Source: Bifidobacterium cuniculi (GTDB taxonomy: Bacteria; Actinomycetota; Actinomycetes; Actinomycetales; Bifidobacteriaceae). Taken from it: DNA of 64,000 bases. The stretch spans positions 19,821 to 83,820 of the forward strand of contig NZ_JGYV01000011.1 of NCBI RefSeq assembly GCF_000741575.1. Reading direction: 5' to 3'. The translations under genes were made by a program, and so were the position numbers. The notes below the pieces were generated by a model. That model was given only the letters and a program-made list of their open reading frames with translations, made no database searches and had not been told where the DNA came from. Every line of letters starts with the position of its first letter. Within the stretch, counting starts at the first letter, position 1. Shown in pieces: positions 1 through 8,119 of the stretch.

Positions 1-2
1 CG

Positions 3-38
3 GACCTCAAGCAGCGCCTGAGCGAACTGACCGCCTGA
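3..38 (+). CDS. C-terminal end of an upstream gene (partial)
   Basis: The first bases read in frame as DLKQRLSELTA followed by TGA, a helical, charged tail typical of a protein C-terminus. Only 11 residues are present, so the product cannot be identified. It is followed by a 7-bp inverted repeat and the tRNA promoter. It could also be chance open frame. Confidence 0.4.
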   Translation, partial: DLKQRLSELTA

Positions 39-54
39 CCGCGACACGCCCGGA

Positions 55-83
55 TTGCACCATAGGCGTTTATGGTGTAAGTT
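55..83 (+). promoter_or_regulatory. Promoter of tRNA-Leu
   Basis: A -35-like TTGCAC (55-60) and a -10-like TAAGTT (78-83) are separated by 17 bp and end 12 bp before the mature tRNA. The spacer overlaps a perfect 7-bp inverted repeat (58-64 with 71-77), which could also terminate the upstream gene. Confidence 0.45.
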
Positions 84-95
84 TGTCGCTTGTCT

Positions 96-181
96 GCGAG
101 CGTGGCGGAATGGTAGACGCGCTGTCTTCAGGTGGCAGTGAGCGTATGCTCGTGCGGGTTCAAGTCCCGCCGCTCGCACCA
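96..181 (+). tRNA. tRNA-Leu, anticodon CAG
   Basis: An 86-base class II tRNA with acceptor GCGAGCG pairing with CGCTCGC, a long variable arm, the T-loop GTTCAAGTC, and an encoded CCA at 179-181. The anticodon loop TTCAGGT places CAG at 129-131, so it reads CUG leucine codons. It is transcribed alone and followed by a terminator. Confidence 0.93.
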
Positions 182-183
182 CG

Positions 184-219
184 AAAAAGGGCTGGATTCC
201 AATGGTTTCCAGCCCTTTT
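184..219 (+). terminator. Rho-independent terminator of tRNA-Leu
   Basis: GGGCTGGA (189-196) pairs with TCCAGCCC (208-215), flanked by A-run and T-run (TTTT at 216-219). It begins three bases after the tRNA CCA end and could act in both directions. Confidence 0.85.
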
Positions 220-665
220 CCATATCCGGGCCACGGCCACGCGGACCGTCGGCTCCCCTTCGCGGCGCGCACACGCCGCATTTCGCCTCTCCACACCCCT
301 CCTCCACGTCCTCCACGAGCGGAACAGTCCCAGGGACCCCATCGCATTGGACAGCCGCACCCTCCCGTTTCCAAATAATCCGCCAATCGTATCGGTAATT
401 GTACGATTCGATAGAAATATTTCTCTCTCAAAGTATCTTCCAATGGCAAAAAATCCGTTTCAGCGGTAAACCAGCCTCGTACACTGTGGTCAATCCTTGG
501 GCTCCGGGCAACGGAACCCTTGGAGATATTGGGTTTTCGCAACCGATGTCGTACCGTCCGGCAGGCCATGAGGGACTGTCGGGCATTACACTCACCCCTT
601 CGCGCGGGGCGAGTGCCGGCAGCCGCCGACACGCATCCCGTGCCACTACGGAAAGGATGACCATC
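220..665. other. Intergenic region without a recognised gene
   Basis: This stretch separates the tRNA terminator from the first GlsB-like gene. Open frames here have no protein-like composition. An AT-rich patch at about 370-450 probably carries the promoter of the downstream gene, but no convincing -35/-10 pair stands out. Confidence 0.5.
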
Positions 666-920
666 ATGGGTTGGATTTGGACGCTCATCGTAGGAGCAAT
701 CATCGGCGCCGTCGCAGGTGCCATCACCAATAACGGACATTCCATGGGCTGGATCGCCAACATCGTCGCAGGCCTCGCCGGCTCCGCCTTGGGCCAGGCG
801 CTCTTCGGCAACTGGGGCTGGCACCTGGGCGGCATGGCCGTCATCCCGGCCCTGCTCGGCGCCATCATCGTCGTGGCCGTCGTGGCCTTCATCATGACGA
901 AGGTCTTCAACAAGGCGTGA
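666..920 (+). CDS. GlsB/YeaQ/YmgE family stress-response membrane protein
   Basis: An 84-residue, almost entirely hydrophobic protein with three predicted membrane helices. It has the Gly/Ala-rich pattern of the transglycosylase-associated (GlsB/YeaQ/YmgE) family: an opening GWIWTLIVGAIIGAVAGAI, then GWIANIVAGLAGSALG, and a C-terminal Ile/Val helix. I chose ATG 666 because GAAAGG (651-656) is 9 bases upstream; ATG 657 lies immediately behind the ribosome site. Family members are small integral membrane proteins linked to general stress, with no defined biochemical activity. A close paralogue follows at 1259, so this is a tandem duplication. An 11-bp stem terminator lies 57 bases downstream. 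Confidence 0.85.
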   Translation: MGWIWTLIVGAIIGAVAGAITNNGHSMGWIANIVAGLAGSALGQALFGNWGWHLGGMAVIPALLGAIIVVAVVAFIMTKVFNKA

Positions 921-976
921 CCCGATTCGCCACGCACTGCGACATCGCATAGACGAACACCCATCCCGTAGCCAAA

Positions 977-1016
977 GAGGGGCGTGGTCCCGGCATCCGC
1001 CGGAGCCACGCCCCTC
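977..1016 (+). terminator. Stem-loop terminator
   Basis: GAGGGGCGTGG (977-987) pairs perfectly with CCACGCCCCTC (1006-1016). There is no T-run, as is common for actinobacterial terminators. It separates the two GlsB-like paralogues, which are therefore probably separate transcripts. Confidence 0.65.
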
Positions 1017-1258
1017 GCCAATGGTGCCATCGTCACCGGTACGTTCGCCGCTGTCGTCGTGGCGGTACCAACACCCGGCCGGGCACTCCGCCCCATGCCG
1101 CCTGCCGGGCGTTGACGACGGCGCGGCCGTAGCAGGTGCGGATGGGAAGGGCCTGAATTTTCCGTCCGCATCCCTTAAGGGCGCAATCGCGCGGGACCTT
1201 GCCGGTTCCCGTACTGTCAAAGGTATTGGTTCATCGATCAACTGAAAGGATGAACACC

Positions 1259-1531
1259 ATGTTTTGGATTTGGACACTTATCGCAGGGGCAATCATCGGA
1301 GTCGTGGCGGGCGCCATCACCCACAACGAGGGATCCATGGGCTGGATCGCCAACATCGTCGCAGGCCTGACAGGCTCTGCGCTCGGACAGGCGCTCTTTG
1401 GCGCCTGGGGACCGAGCCTCGGCGGCATGGCGGTCATCCCCTCCATCCTCGGCGCCATCATCGTGGTCGCCATCGTCTCCCTGGTCCTCACGCACATGAG
1501 GAGCACCAACCGGACCCGCACCAGGGGCTGA
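1259..1531 (+). CDS. GlsB/YeaQ/YmgE family membrane protein, second copy
   Basis: A 90-residue paralogue of the preceding gene, sharing the WIWTLI.GAIIG.VAGAIT opening, the GWIANIVAGL.GSALGQALFG core and the GGMAVIP..LGAIIVV helix. It ends in a longer basic tail (MRSTNRTRTRG), which predicts a cytoplasmic C-terminus. ATG 1259 is preferred over ATG 1250 because GAAAGGA (1244-1250) lies 8 bases upstream, exactly as in the first copy. The untranslated leader before the ribosome site is not conserved between the copies, so they may be regulated separately. The role is inferred only from the family (membrane or envelope stress). Confidence 0.84.
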   Translation: MFWIWTLIAGAIIGVVAGAITHNEGSMGWIANIVAGLTGSALGQALFGAWGPSLGGMAVIPSILGAIIVVAIVSLVLTHMRSTNRTRTRG

Positions 1532-1571
1532 TTCCCGGCCCGCGCCCATCACCAGCGACGGAACGCCACTC

Positions 1572-1612
1572 GCAAGCCCCGCCCGGCACCGCACACGCCG
1601 GCCGGGGCTTGC
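1572..1612 (+). terminator. Stem-loop terminator after the second GlsB-like gene
   Basis: GCAAGCCCCG (1572-1581) pairs with CGGGGCTTGC (1603-1612). The larger hairpin at 1617-1706 follows directly. Confidence 0.6.
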
Positions 1613-1616
1613 TTCG

Positions 1617-1706
1617 TCTGACATTTCGTGCATGAGGTACACGGAAAGCCAGAGGAAGCCCTCTCTTCCTCTGGCTTTCCGTGTACCTCATGCACGAAAT
1701 GTCAGA
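1617..1706. repeat. Perfect 42-bp inverted repeat with 6-base loop
   Basis: The arms 1617-1658 and 1665-1706 are exact reverse complements around the loop CCCTCT. The arms are far longer than a terminator needs and are not GC-stem/T-run shaped. The hairpin lies between the convergent GlsB-like and rlmA genes, and could serve as a bidirectional terminator or be a relic of a small mobile element. No second copy of its sequence is visible in the window. Confidence 0.9.
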
Positions 1707-1811
1707 GGAGGAGGCGGAAACGTCGACCACGGAACCCTGAGAGATGGAGATCCCATGCGCCCGCAAAACCGCCATGGCACGTAGCGACAATCCGCTGCGG
1801 CAGCGGGACTC

Positions 1812-2654
1812 CTACGCGCGCACGCGGCCGATCAGCACCTCCGCCTCGATCGTCAGCTCATGCACCTGCGCCAGGTCCACCTTCCCCAAGTCCGCGTGGA
1901 AGAGCAGCGGGGTCATGCGCGCAAAAGACTGCACGTCCTCGGGCGGCATCGCGACGGTGCGCGAGACCAGCCGCCGGTCCACCACGTCGAATCCCTGGGC
2001 GAAGCCGGCGAGCACGTCGTCGTTCGCGTAGTCGGCGTGCCGCAGCTGGTCGCGGGCGGCCTCGCGCAGCTGGATGTCGTGCCTCGCGCCGGGCACAGCC
2101 TTGACGACCAGGCCGCCGGGCGCGAGCACACGCGTGAACTCGGCGTGGTTGGCGGGCGAGAAGATGTCGAGCACGCAGTCGATCGACCTGTCGGCCAGCG
2201 GCAGCTGCGCGAGGTTGCCCACGAACCAGCGGATCGCGTTGGACGTGTCCTCGCGCGCGGCGAGCTGCACGCAGTCGCGCGAGATGTCGAAGGCGAGCAC
2301 GTCGCGCGACGGGTCCGCCGCCTGCACGGCCCGCGCATAGAACCCCTCCCCGCAGCCGGCGTCGAGCACTCGGCGTGCGCCGCTCTCCCCCACCGCCTCG
2401 AGCACGGCGTCGCGGATATGGTCGTAGTAGCCGGCGCGCAGGATCGCGCCGCGCGCCAGGAAGGACCCGCGGTCGTAGTACGCGGACTGCCGCGCGCCCG
2501 GCGCGAGGTTGACGTAGCCCTGGCGGGCGATGTCGAAGGTGTGCCGGTTCGCGCACCGCAGGCTGGTGCCGTCGAGGGACAGCAGCTCGCCGCAGACTGG
2601 GCAACGGAAATAACGGTCGGCGTCGGCGAAGCGCGCCAGCTTGGCAGGACTCAT
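1812..2654 (-). CDS. rlmA: RlmA-like 23S rRNA (guanine-N1)-methyltransferase
   Basis: 280 residues. The N-terminus has a zinc-binding pattern CPVC (about residues 18-21) followed by C..RH (about 34-38), as in RlmA proteins that bind rRNA hairpin 35. A Rossmann SAM-binding domain follows, with motif I VLDAGCGEGFYA and motif LDIFSPANHAEF, where the NPPY-type position is SPAN. Known members methylate N1 of G745 (Gram-negative) or G748 (Gram-positive, giving tylosin tolerance). An actinobacterial protein is more likely to be of the G748 type, but that is inference. It is the last gene of a minus-strand operon, 18 bases behind the EamA transporter. Confidence 0.82.
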   Translation of the reverse strand: MSPAKLARFADADRYFRCPVCGELLSLDGTSLRCANRHTFDIARQGYVNLAPGARQSAYYDRGSFLARGAILRAGYYDHIRDAVLEAVGESGARRVLDAGCGEGFYARAVQAADPSRDVLAFDISRDCVQLAAREDTSNAIRWFVGNLAQLPLADRSIDCVLDIFSPANHAEFTRVLAPGGLVVKAVPGARHDIQLREAARDQLRHADYANDDVLAGFAQGFDVVDRRLVSRTVAMPPEDVQSFARMTPLLFHADLGKVDLAQVHELTIEAEVLIGRVRA

Positions 2655-2672
2655 GCGCCCGATTCTAGCGGC

Positions 2673-3566
2673 TCAGCGCACCAGGAAGGTCATGATGAGC
2701 AGCAGCGCGAATCCGGCGAGGTCGGTGGGCACGAAGACGGCGCCGGTCCACCACACCGCGGTGATGGTGGCCATGACCGGTTCGATGGTGCCCAGCATGG
2801 TCGCGCGCATGGAGCCGATGCGCACCACGCCCGCCATGAACAGCCAGAAGGCGAGGAAGGTGCCGGCGACGATGGTGAAGGCGAGCAGCGCCCAGCCGCG
2901 CGCGTCGAGGACCGGCCAGGAGCGCCACGGCTGCACGAAGCCGAGCAGCAGCAACCCGGAGAGCAGGAAGGTGATGCCGCTGACCACGAAGTTGCCGTAC
3001 CGTGCGATCAGCGCGACGGGGATGATGGCCAGGCACGCGCAGGAGAAGGCGTCGGCCAGTCCCCACAGCAGTCCCGGCAGCGGCAGGGACAGCGACAGGC
3101 GGCCGCCGGTGGCAATGAGCCACACGCCGACGAAGGCGAGAGTGACGCCGACCACCTCGCGCATGCTCGGATGGCGGCGTCCGCGCACGCACACGTATGC
3201 GAGCACCATGAGCAGGTTGACGGTCTGCAGCACCGTGGCCGTGCCCGCGTTCGTCCAGTGGATGGAGAAGAGGTAGGCGACCTGGACGAGCGTGACACAG
3301 GTGAGCGCCGTCCACAGGTAGCGCGGCCAGTCGCGCACGCTGGTGACGGCGTCGCGCAGCACGTTCGGGGTGCGGATGGCCGCGCAGGCCAGGAAGATGA
3401 GCCCGGCGACGATCTCGCGCACGCAGGCCAGCCACAGCGGCGCGATGGCATAGTCCTCCATGAGGATCTTGGAAACCGACCCGTTGGCGCCCCACAGGGA
3501 GCCGCCGACGAGCACGCAGGCGATGCCGACGGCCATGCGGCGCGGCGTCTGCTCGACCTCGCTCAT
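2673..3566 (-). CDS. EamA/DMT-family transporter
   Basis: 297 residues with ten predicted membrane helices in two five-helix EamA repeats. It opens with the family-typical LVGGSLWGANGSVSKIL, and the second repeat starts near LDARGWALLAFTIVAGTFLAFWLFMAGV. These are inner-membrane drug/metabolite exporters, and the substrate cannot be read from sequence. The start ATG overlaps the stop of the upstream lysophospholipase gene (ATGA), implying translational coupling, and rlmA follows after 18 bases. The gene set suggests coordinated expression but not an obvious pathway. Confidence 0.85.
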   Translation of the reverse strand: MSEVEQTPRRMAVGIACVLVGGSLWGANGSVSKILMEDYAIAPLWLACVREIVAGLIFLACAAIRTPNVLRDAVTSVRDWPRYLWTALTCVTLVQVAYLFSIHWTNAGTATVLQTVNLLMVLAYVCVRGRRHPSMREVVGVTLAFVGVWLIATGGRLSLSLPLPGLLWGLADAFSCACLAIIPVALIARYGNFVVSGITFLLSGLLLLGFVQPWRSWPVLDARGWALLAFTIVAGTFLAFWLFMAGVVRIGSMRATMLGTIEPVMATITAVWWTGAVFVPTDLAGFALLLIMTFLVR

Positions 3567-4636
3567 GGCAGCACGCTCACGCTTTCGTCGGACTGCAGGA
3601 ACTGGAAGACTTGCCGCAGGTAGGGCGCCATCGTGCGGTTGGGCATGGAGAAGACCTCGTGCAGGCTGTCGGCGATGCGCACGGTGCGCAGGTGGCCACC
3701 CGCCTGGTTGACGCGCTGGGCGAAGCGGTCCTGGGCGCCGTTGCGCACCCAGGTGTCACGGCCTGCCTGGAAGAGCAGGGTCGGCGTGGCCATGTGCGCG
3801 CAGTCGTCCTTGCGCAGGACGGCGTGCGACAGGCGCACCGCCTGGCGCACCCACTCGTCGGTGGCCGCGCAGGTGCGGTAGTGCGTGTCCGCGTTGCGCA
3901 GTTTCTGGAACCATTCGAGGCGTGCGGCGCTGGCGCCCCGTTCGCGCGACCAGTCGACGACGGGGCTGAAGGGACGCTGTCCCGGCGCCATCGCCTTGGG
4001 GTGGCCGAAGTCGCAGGACAGGCCGCAGACGGTGGCCGCCAGCCAGTTCGGCGCGCCTGTGTTCGCCCTGATCATGGGCGAGGAGAGTACCGCGCGATCC
4101 ACGATGCCCGGGTAGCGTTCGAGCATGGCCGCCGCGATGCCGCCGCCCATGGAGTGCGCGAAGAGGTACAACGGTCCGTCGCTGGCCTGTGCGCGGCCGA
4201 TCTCCTGCGTGAAGGTGGCGAAATCGGCCACGTAGCGGCGCCAGTCGTCGACGTACACCAGCTGGGGGTCCGCGCAGTCGCGCTGCGAGTAGCCGTGGCC
4301 GCGATGCTCGAGGATGCACACGGAGAAGCCGGCGAGCAGGAAGTACCAGACGAGTTCGGCGTATTTCGCGGCGAACTCGGAGAAGCCGTGGGAAATGACG
4401 ACGGTGCCGTGGTCGTGACGGGAGGCGCCAGGCACCTCCAGCCCCTGGAAGCGTGCCACGTCGTAGGTCACCCAGTGCAGCCTGCCCAATGGCTCGATCC
4501 GTCGCAGCGGCCGGCCCCGCCAATCGCGGGTGGCCGGCTCCATGAAGCCTTCGGTGCGGCAGGTGCGGATGGCGGGCAGGATCCAGGTCGCCATGGCGTG
4601 CTGGAAGTACCCTTCGTCGATCATCGCGATTTCCAT
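3563..4636 (-). CDS. Serine hydrolase, lysophospholipase/monoacylglycerol lipase type (PldB-like)
   Basis: 357 residues, alpha/beta hydrolase fold. The nucleophile elbow AHSMGGG holds the catalytic serine. The oxyanion region is HGFSEFAAKYAELVWYF, and EHRGHGYSQRD is the signature of the Hydrolase_4 (lysophospholipase L2) group. The acid is probably Asp in QAGRDTWV and the base His in DSLHEVF. No signal peptide is seen, so it is probably cytoplasmic or peripheral. I start at ATG 4636 (MEIAMIDEGYF); the frame is open further upstream but without family similarity. It is the first gene of the operon with the EamA transporter and rlmA. The substrate is inferred from the family only. Confidence 0.82.
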   Translation of the reverse strand: MEIAMIDEGYFQHAMATWILPAIRTCRTEGFMEPATRDWRGRPLRRIEPLGRLHWVTYDVARFQGLEVPGASRHDHGTVVISHGFSEFAAKYAELVWYFLLAGFSVCILEHRGHGYSQRDCADPQLVYVDDWRRYVADFATFTQEIGRAQASDGPLYLFAHSMGGGIAAAMLERYPGIVDRAVLSSPMIRANTGAPNWLAATVCGLSCDFGHPKAMAPGQRPFSPVVDWSRERGASAARLEWFQKLRNADTHYRTCAATDEWVRQAVRLSHAVLRKDDCAHMATPTLLFQAGRDTWVRNGAQDRFAQRVNQAGGHLRTVRIADSLHEVFSMPNRTMAPYLRQVFQFLQSDESVSVLP

Positions 4637-4783
4637 GTGCCCCAGTGTATCCGGCGCACGGCCCCTCAGCCATCTGCGGGTTGTGCACTCATAATCGGGC
4701 AGATGCCCCTGCACCATGCACAAGTTGCAGGAACATCTGGCCGGTTATGAGCGCACAACTGCAAGATAGGCCGCTATCCTGCA

Positions 4784-4884
4784 GTTATGCGTTGTGACCG
4801 GGTCACGACTCCGGGGATAGGCAATGAAAATGGCCTATGGGAGCAAACAGTTCGTGGTTGTGTGTTATGCCCCGGTCACAACGC
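4784..4884. repeat. 101-bp inverted element, copy 1
   Basis: The left part holds GTTGTGACCGGGTCAC (from 4791) and the right part the inverted core GCCCCGGTCACAACGC (4869-4884). The same pair occurs at 48491-48591 with exactly the same 80-bp offset between the two GTTATG boxes but different sequence between them. A further imperfect 18-bp inverted repeat (4753-4770 with 4774-4791) abuts the left side. It lies in the gap between two convergent or divergent minus-strand genes. Confidence 0.75.
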
Positions 4885-4907
4885 ACAACCACGGAAGGCC
4901 ACAGGCA

Positions 4908-7163
4908 TCAGCGTGTCAGGGCGCTGGCCAGGAAGTCGCGTTGCAGCATGAGCAGGTTGCGGGCGACCACCGGGTCGTTGGTCATGTGCGTGATGCCGCT
5001 CAGGGGCAGGAAGGTGTGCGACTTCCCCACGGCCATGAGCGCGGAGCTCAGGCGCAGGGAATGCGCGACGGTCACGTTGTCGTCGGCGAAACCGTGGATG
5101 AGCATGAGCGGGCGGCGCAGCCCGGCCGCGTCGCCGAGGATGCCATTGGCCTCGTACACTGCCGGGTCGAGGTCGAGGTACCGCTCGGTGTAGCACGTGT
5201 CGTACAGCGTCCAGTCGGTGGGCGGTGCGCCGGCGCAGGCCGCGGCGAACACGTCGGGGGCGTCCAGCACGGCCGCGGCGGACAGGAAACCGCCGTAGGA
5301 CCAGCCGATCATCGCCACCCGCTCCAGGTCCGGCTCGGGCAGCTCCACGCCCTCCCCGCGCAGCGCGGCAATCGCATCGGGCAGCGCGCGTACGGCGCCG
5401 ACCTGGTCCTCCAGGCTCACGTCCTTCATCCTCAGGTGCATCTCGCGGTCCCAGCGCGGCCCGCGGCCCGTGGTGCCGCGGCCGTCGGCGACGACCACCA
5501 AGTAGCCCTGCTCAGCCCACCACTGCGCGTCCCAGTACGCGGACTGCGCCATGGTGACCTCCTGGAAGCCGGGACCGCCATACGGGTGCATGAGCACCGG
5601 CAGCGTGCGCCCGCGCAGCGCGGGGTCGGTGGGCGCGACGATGGCGGCGTGCAGGCCGCGCTCGCCCAGTCGCGCGAAGTGCACGTCCATGGCCAGTCCG
5701 GGCACGGCGGCGTCGTTGCGGATCTCCACGCAACGGCCGTCGTAGTGGTGTTCCATGCGCAGGCGCGCGTCGTCCATGGTGCGGCCCCACACGACCATGC
5801 CGCGGCCGGCACGGCGGGCGTTCCACACGCCCGCCTCGCGCGTCACGAGCCGCAGCGACCCGTCGTAGCCGATTTGCACGACGTCGTGGCTGCGCGCGTC
5901 ATGGCCATCCGCATCCGCGGGCGACGCGCCGGCGAGCGCCGGCGTGCGCTGCGCCACGCACAACACGCCGTGGCCGTCGACGTCGAGCACGTCGCGCACC
6001 TGCCAGCCGACGGGGGTGAAGGCGACGCCGTCGAGCGCCAGCCGGTTGGTGTCCGCATCGAGGTCGTTGACGAAGGTCAGCAGACGGCCGTCGGGAGTAT
6101 AGGCGGGCACGCCGCCGATGACGTCGAGCCAGCAGTCGTCATGCGCCTCGGACAGCACGGTGACGGGCGCCGACCACGATCCGTCGGCGGGCAGATCGAC
6201 GCGCAGCACGCGGCTGTCCGTCTGGAGACGGTCGAGCACGAGCAGCAGCGGCGCGCGGCCGTCCTGCCAGCACACCGTCGCCAGGTATTCGAAGGCGTCG
6301 CCGTCCCACTCGACGCGCGCCGTGGCCACCGCGTGCAGGCGGTCGTCGCCCAGGCGCACGGCGACCAGCTCGACGCGGGCGTTGTGCGTGAGCGCCCGCG
6401 GATAGCGGCGGCGCACGCCCGCAGCGGCAGGGTCGGCCGGGTCGCTGATCGTCCACAGCGGTTCGTCGGCTTCGTCGTAGCGTTCCACCAGCAGGGCAGA
6501 GCCGTCGGGGGACCACCAGAAGCCGTCGTAGCGGTCCAGTTCCTCCGCGGCGGCGAACTCCGCGATCCCAGCGTGCACGGTCCCGCCGCGCGGCACCTCG
6601 AACACGACGGACGCCTCGCCGGAGTCCGCGTCCGCCACGACGACCGCCTCGCCGGTCGCATACGCCACGCGCGAGCCGTCCGGGCTCAGGCGCGCGTTGA
6701 GGATCGGCGAGGACGCCCACGCCTCGCCCTCGGCGAAGGACAATTCCAGGCGGCGCACGCGTCGCGTCGCCAGGTCCGCCACATACAGGCCGCCGCCCAG
6801 GGTGAAGGCGGCGCGGCGGCCGGCGGCGTCCACGCAGTAGCCGACGATGCCCGAGCCGGATTCGCGCGCACGCTCGCGGCGCGCACGCTCCTCCACCGGT
6901 ACCTCGGCGCCGTCCGCGTCCGCCAGCAGGTCGCGCGGGTCGGCCAGGCGCACTTCTCCCTCAGGTGAACTCATCCACAGGGAGGTCTGCACGTCGTCGC
7001 CGGCGTCCGACCGCAGGAACAGCATCCGCTCGCCGTCGCCCAGCAGCCGCGGGCTGCGCGGGGCGCCGCAACCGAAGCGCACCGTGCGCGCCTTCGCTTC
7101 GGGGTAGCGTTCGACGGCATCGGCATCATGGTCAGGGAAATTCAAGGCATGCAAGGTATCCAT
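4908..7163 (-). CDS. S9 family prolyl oligopeptidase / dipeptidyl aminopeptidase
   Basis: 751 residues from ATG 7163 (MDTLHALNFPD). An N-terminal beta-propeller of about 480 residues resembles the DPP4 N-domain. A C-terminal alpha/beta hydrolase follows, with the nucleophile in GWSYGGFLSAA, Asp in HGFADDNV and His in ITHMTND, so the triad is complete. Upstream GGPGFQEVTM fits the oxyanion loop. There is no signal peptide, so it is likely a cytoplasmic peptidase trimming peptides from the N-terminus. It stands alone between the 101-bp repeat element and the divergent fhaA gene. Whether it prefers Xaa-Pro or Xaa-Ala cannot be decided. Confidence 0.87.
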   Translation of the reverse strand: MDTLHALNFPDHDADAVERYPEAKARTVRFGCGAPRSPRLLGDGERMLFLRSDAGDDVQTSLWMSSPEGEVRLADPRDLLADADGAEVPVEERARRERARESGSGIVGYCVDAAGRRAAFTLGGGLYVADLATRRVRRLELSFAEGEAWASSPILNARLSPDGSRVAYATGEAVVVADADSGEASVVFEVPRGGTVHAGIAEFAAAEELDRYDGFWWSPDGSALLVERYDEADEPLWTISDPADPAAAGVRRRYPRALTHNARVELVAVRLGDDRLHAVATARVEWDGDAFEYLATVCWQDGRAPLLLVLDRLQTDSRVLRVDLPADGSWSAPVTVLSEAHDDCWLDVIGGVPAYTPDGRLLTFVNDLDADTNRLALDGVAFTPVGWQVRDVLDVDGHGVLCVAQRTPALAGASPADADGHDARSHDVVQIGYDGSLRLVTREAGVWNARRAGRGMVVWGRTMDDARLRMEHHYDGRCVEIRNDAAVPGLAMDVHFARLGERGLHAAIVAPTDPALRGRTLPVLMHPYGGPGFQEVTMAQSAYWDAQWWAEQGYLVVVADGRGTTGRGPRWDREMHLRMKDVSLEDQVGAVRALPDAIAALRGEGVELPEPDLERVAMIGWSYGGFLSAAAVLDAPDVFAAACAGAPPTDWTLYDTCYTERYLDLDPAVYEANGILGDAAGLRRPLMLIHGFADDNVTVAHSLRLSSALMAVGKSHTFLPLSGITHMTNDPVVARNLLMLQRDFLASALTR

Positions 7164-7395
7164 GGCACAGTACACTACCCGTGGCGGTGTCGATGCGGGC
7201 CGCCCGGAGGCGCCGGATGCGGAGAAGATGTCCGGATTGCTTGCCACGGTGGGGCATCCGGCGTATAGACTGCACATATAGGCTTGTACAACAATGGACT
7301 TCAAGGAATCATCCCCGCCTTGCCCGGGCGCGGGCATGAGCCGGCCACGGTTCGCATGACGGCGTACCATGGGACAGGATAGAAAGGGACTTGTC

Positions 7396-8097
7396 ATGAG
7401 CGTTCTCGACCGTTTTGAGAAAAGCGTGGAAGGCGCGGTCAACGGAGTCTTCGCGAAATTCGGCTCCAAGGACCTGCAGCCGGTGGACCTCTCCAGCGCC
7501 CTCGAGCGCGAGATCGACGCCGAGGCCATGCCGGTCGGCCGCGACCGCACCGTCGCACCCAACGAATACCGCTTCAAGCTGAGCACCGCCGACTTCGACC
7601 GTATCGAACAGTGGGGCTCCGAGGCACTCGCCAACGAACTGGCGGACAACCTCACCCAGTACGCGAAGAGCCAGCACTACGCCTTCGTCGGTCCCGTCGT
7701 GGTCATCTTCGAGGAGGACCTCGACCTCTCCAAGGGCAACTTCAAGCTCGCCAGCGAGTCCGTGCAGGGCAACGCGGTGCCCGTCACCACGGACTCGCAG
7801 ACCCAGGACTGCCCCATGCTCGAGGTCAACAACAGCCAGTACCTGCTGACCAAGGACAAGACGATCCTGGGCCGCGGCTCCGGCTGCGACATCGTCATCG
7901 ACGACCCCGGCATCTCGCGCAAGCACCTCGAGATCGACATCACCGACAACGGCGTCATCGCCCGCGACCTCGGCTCCACCAACGGCACCTACGTGGAGGG
8001 CCACCAGGTGCCCGCCGCGACGCTGCTCGACGGCAACACCATCACCATCGGTCGCACCCGCATCCTCTACTGGGCATCGTCGCAGGACCAGGAGTGA
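7396..8097 (+). CDS. fhaA: FhaA: DUF3662 and FHA domain protein
   Basis: 233 residues. The N-terminal DUF3662 domain opens SVLDRFEKSVEGAVNGVFAKF and spans about residues 1-120. The C-terminal FHA domain (about 150-230) has the phosphothreonine-binding residues in LGRGSGCDIVIDDPGISRKHLEI and GSTNGTYVEG. I start at ATG 7396, which has AGAAAGGGA 7 bases upstream, rather than the earlier in-frame ATG. In other Actinobacteria FhaA is a substrate and reader of PknA/PknB and regulates peptidoglycan assembly. It heads the long operon running to pknB. The 232 bases upstream probably hold its promoter. Confidence 0.88.
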   Translation: MSVLDRFEKSVEGAVNGVFAKFGSKDLQPVDLSSALEREIDAEAMPVGRDRTVAPNEYRFKLSTADFDRIEQWGSEALANELADNLTQYAKSQHYAFVGPVVVIFEEDLDLSKGNFKLASESVQGNAVPVTTDSQTQDCPMLEVNNSQYLLTKDKTILGRGSGCDIVIDDPGISRKHLEIDITDNGVIARDLGSTNGTYVEGHQVPAATLLDGNTITIGRTRILYWASSQDQE

Positions 8098-8119
8098 GTG
8101 CCCCAGGAGATTTCCCCTT

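Noticed and set aside
428..1171. Long open frame on the minus strand over the first GlsB-like gene
   Set aside because: It is Ala/Pro/Arg-rich with no domain pattern and lies opposite a clear membrane-protein gene; a GC-rich shadow frame.
1860..3623. 587-codon plus-strand frame opposite rlmA and the EamA transporter
   Set aside because: Composition (His/Gln/Gly/Val/Arg) is that of an antisense GC-rich frame, and the opposite strand encodes recognisable proteins with good starts.
4824..6968. 714-codon plus-strand frame opposite the S9 peptidase
   Set aside because: No motif and shadow-like composition; the minus strand carries the full catalytic triad.
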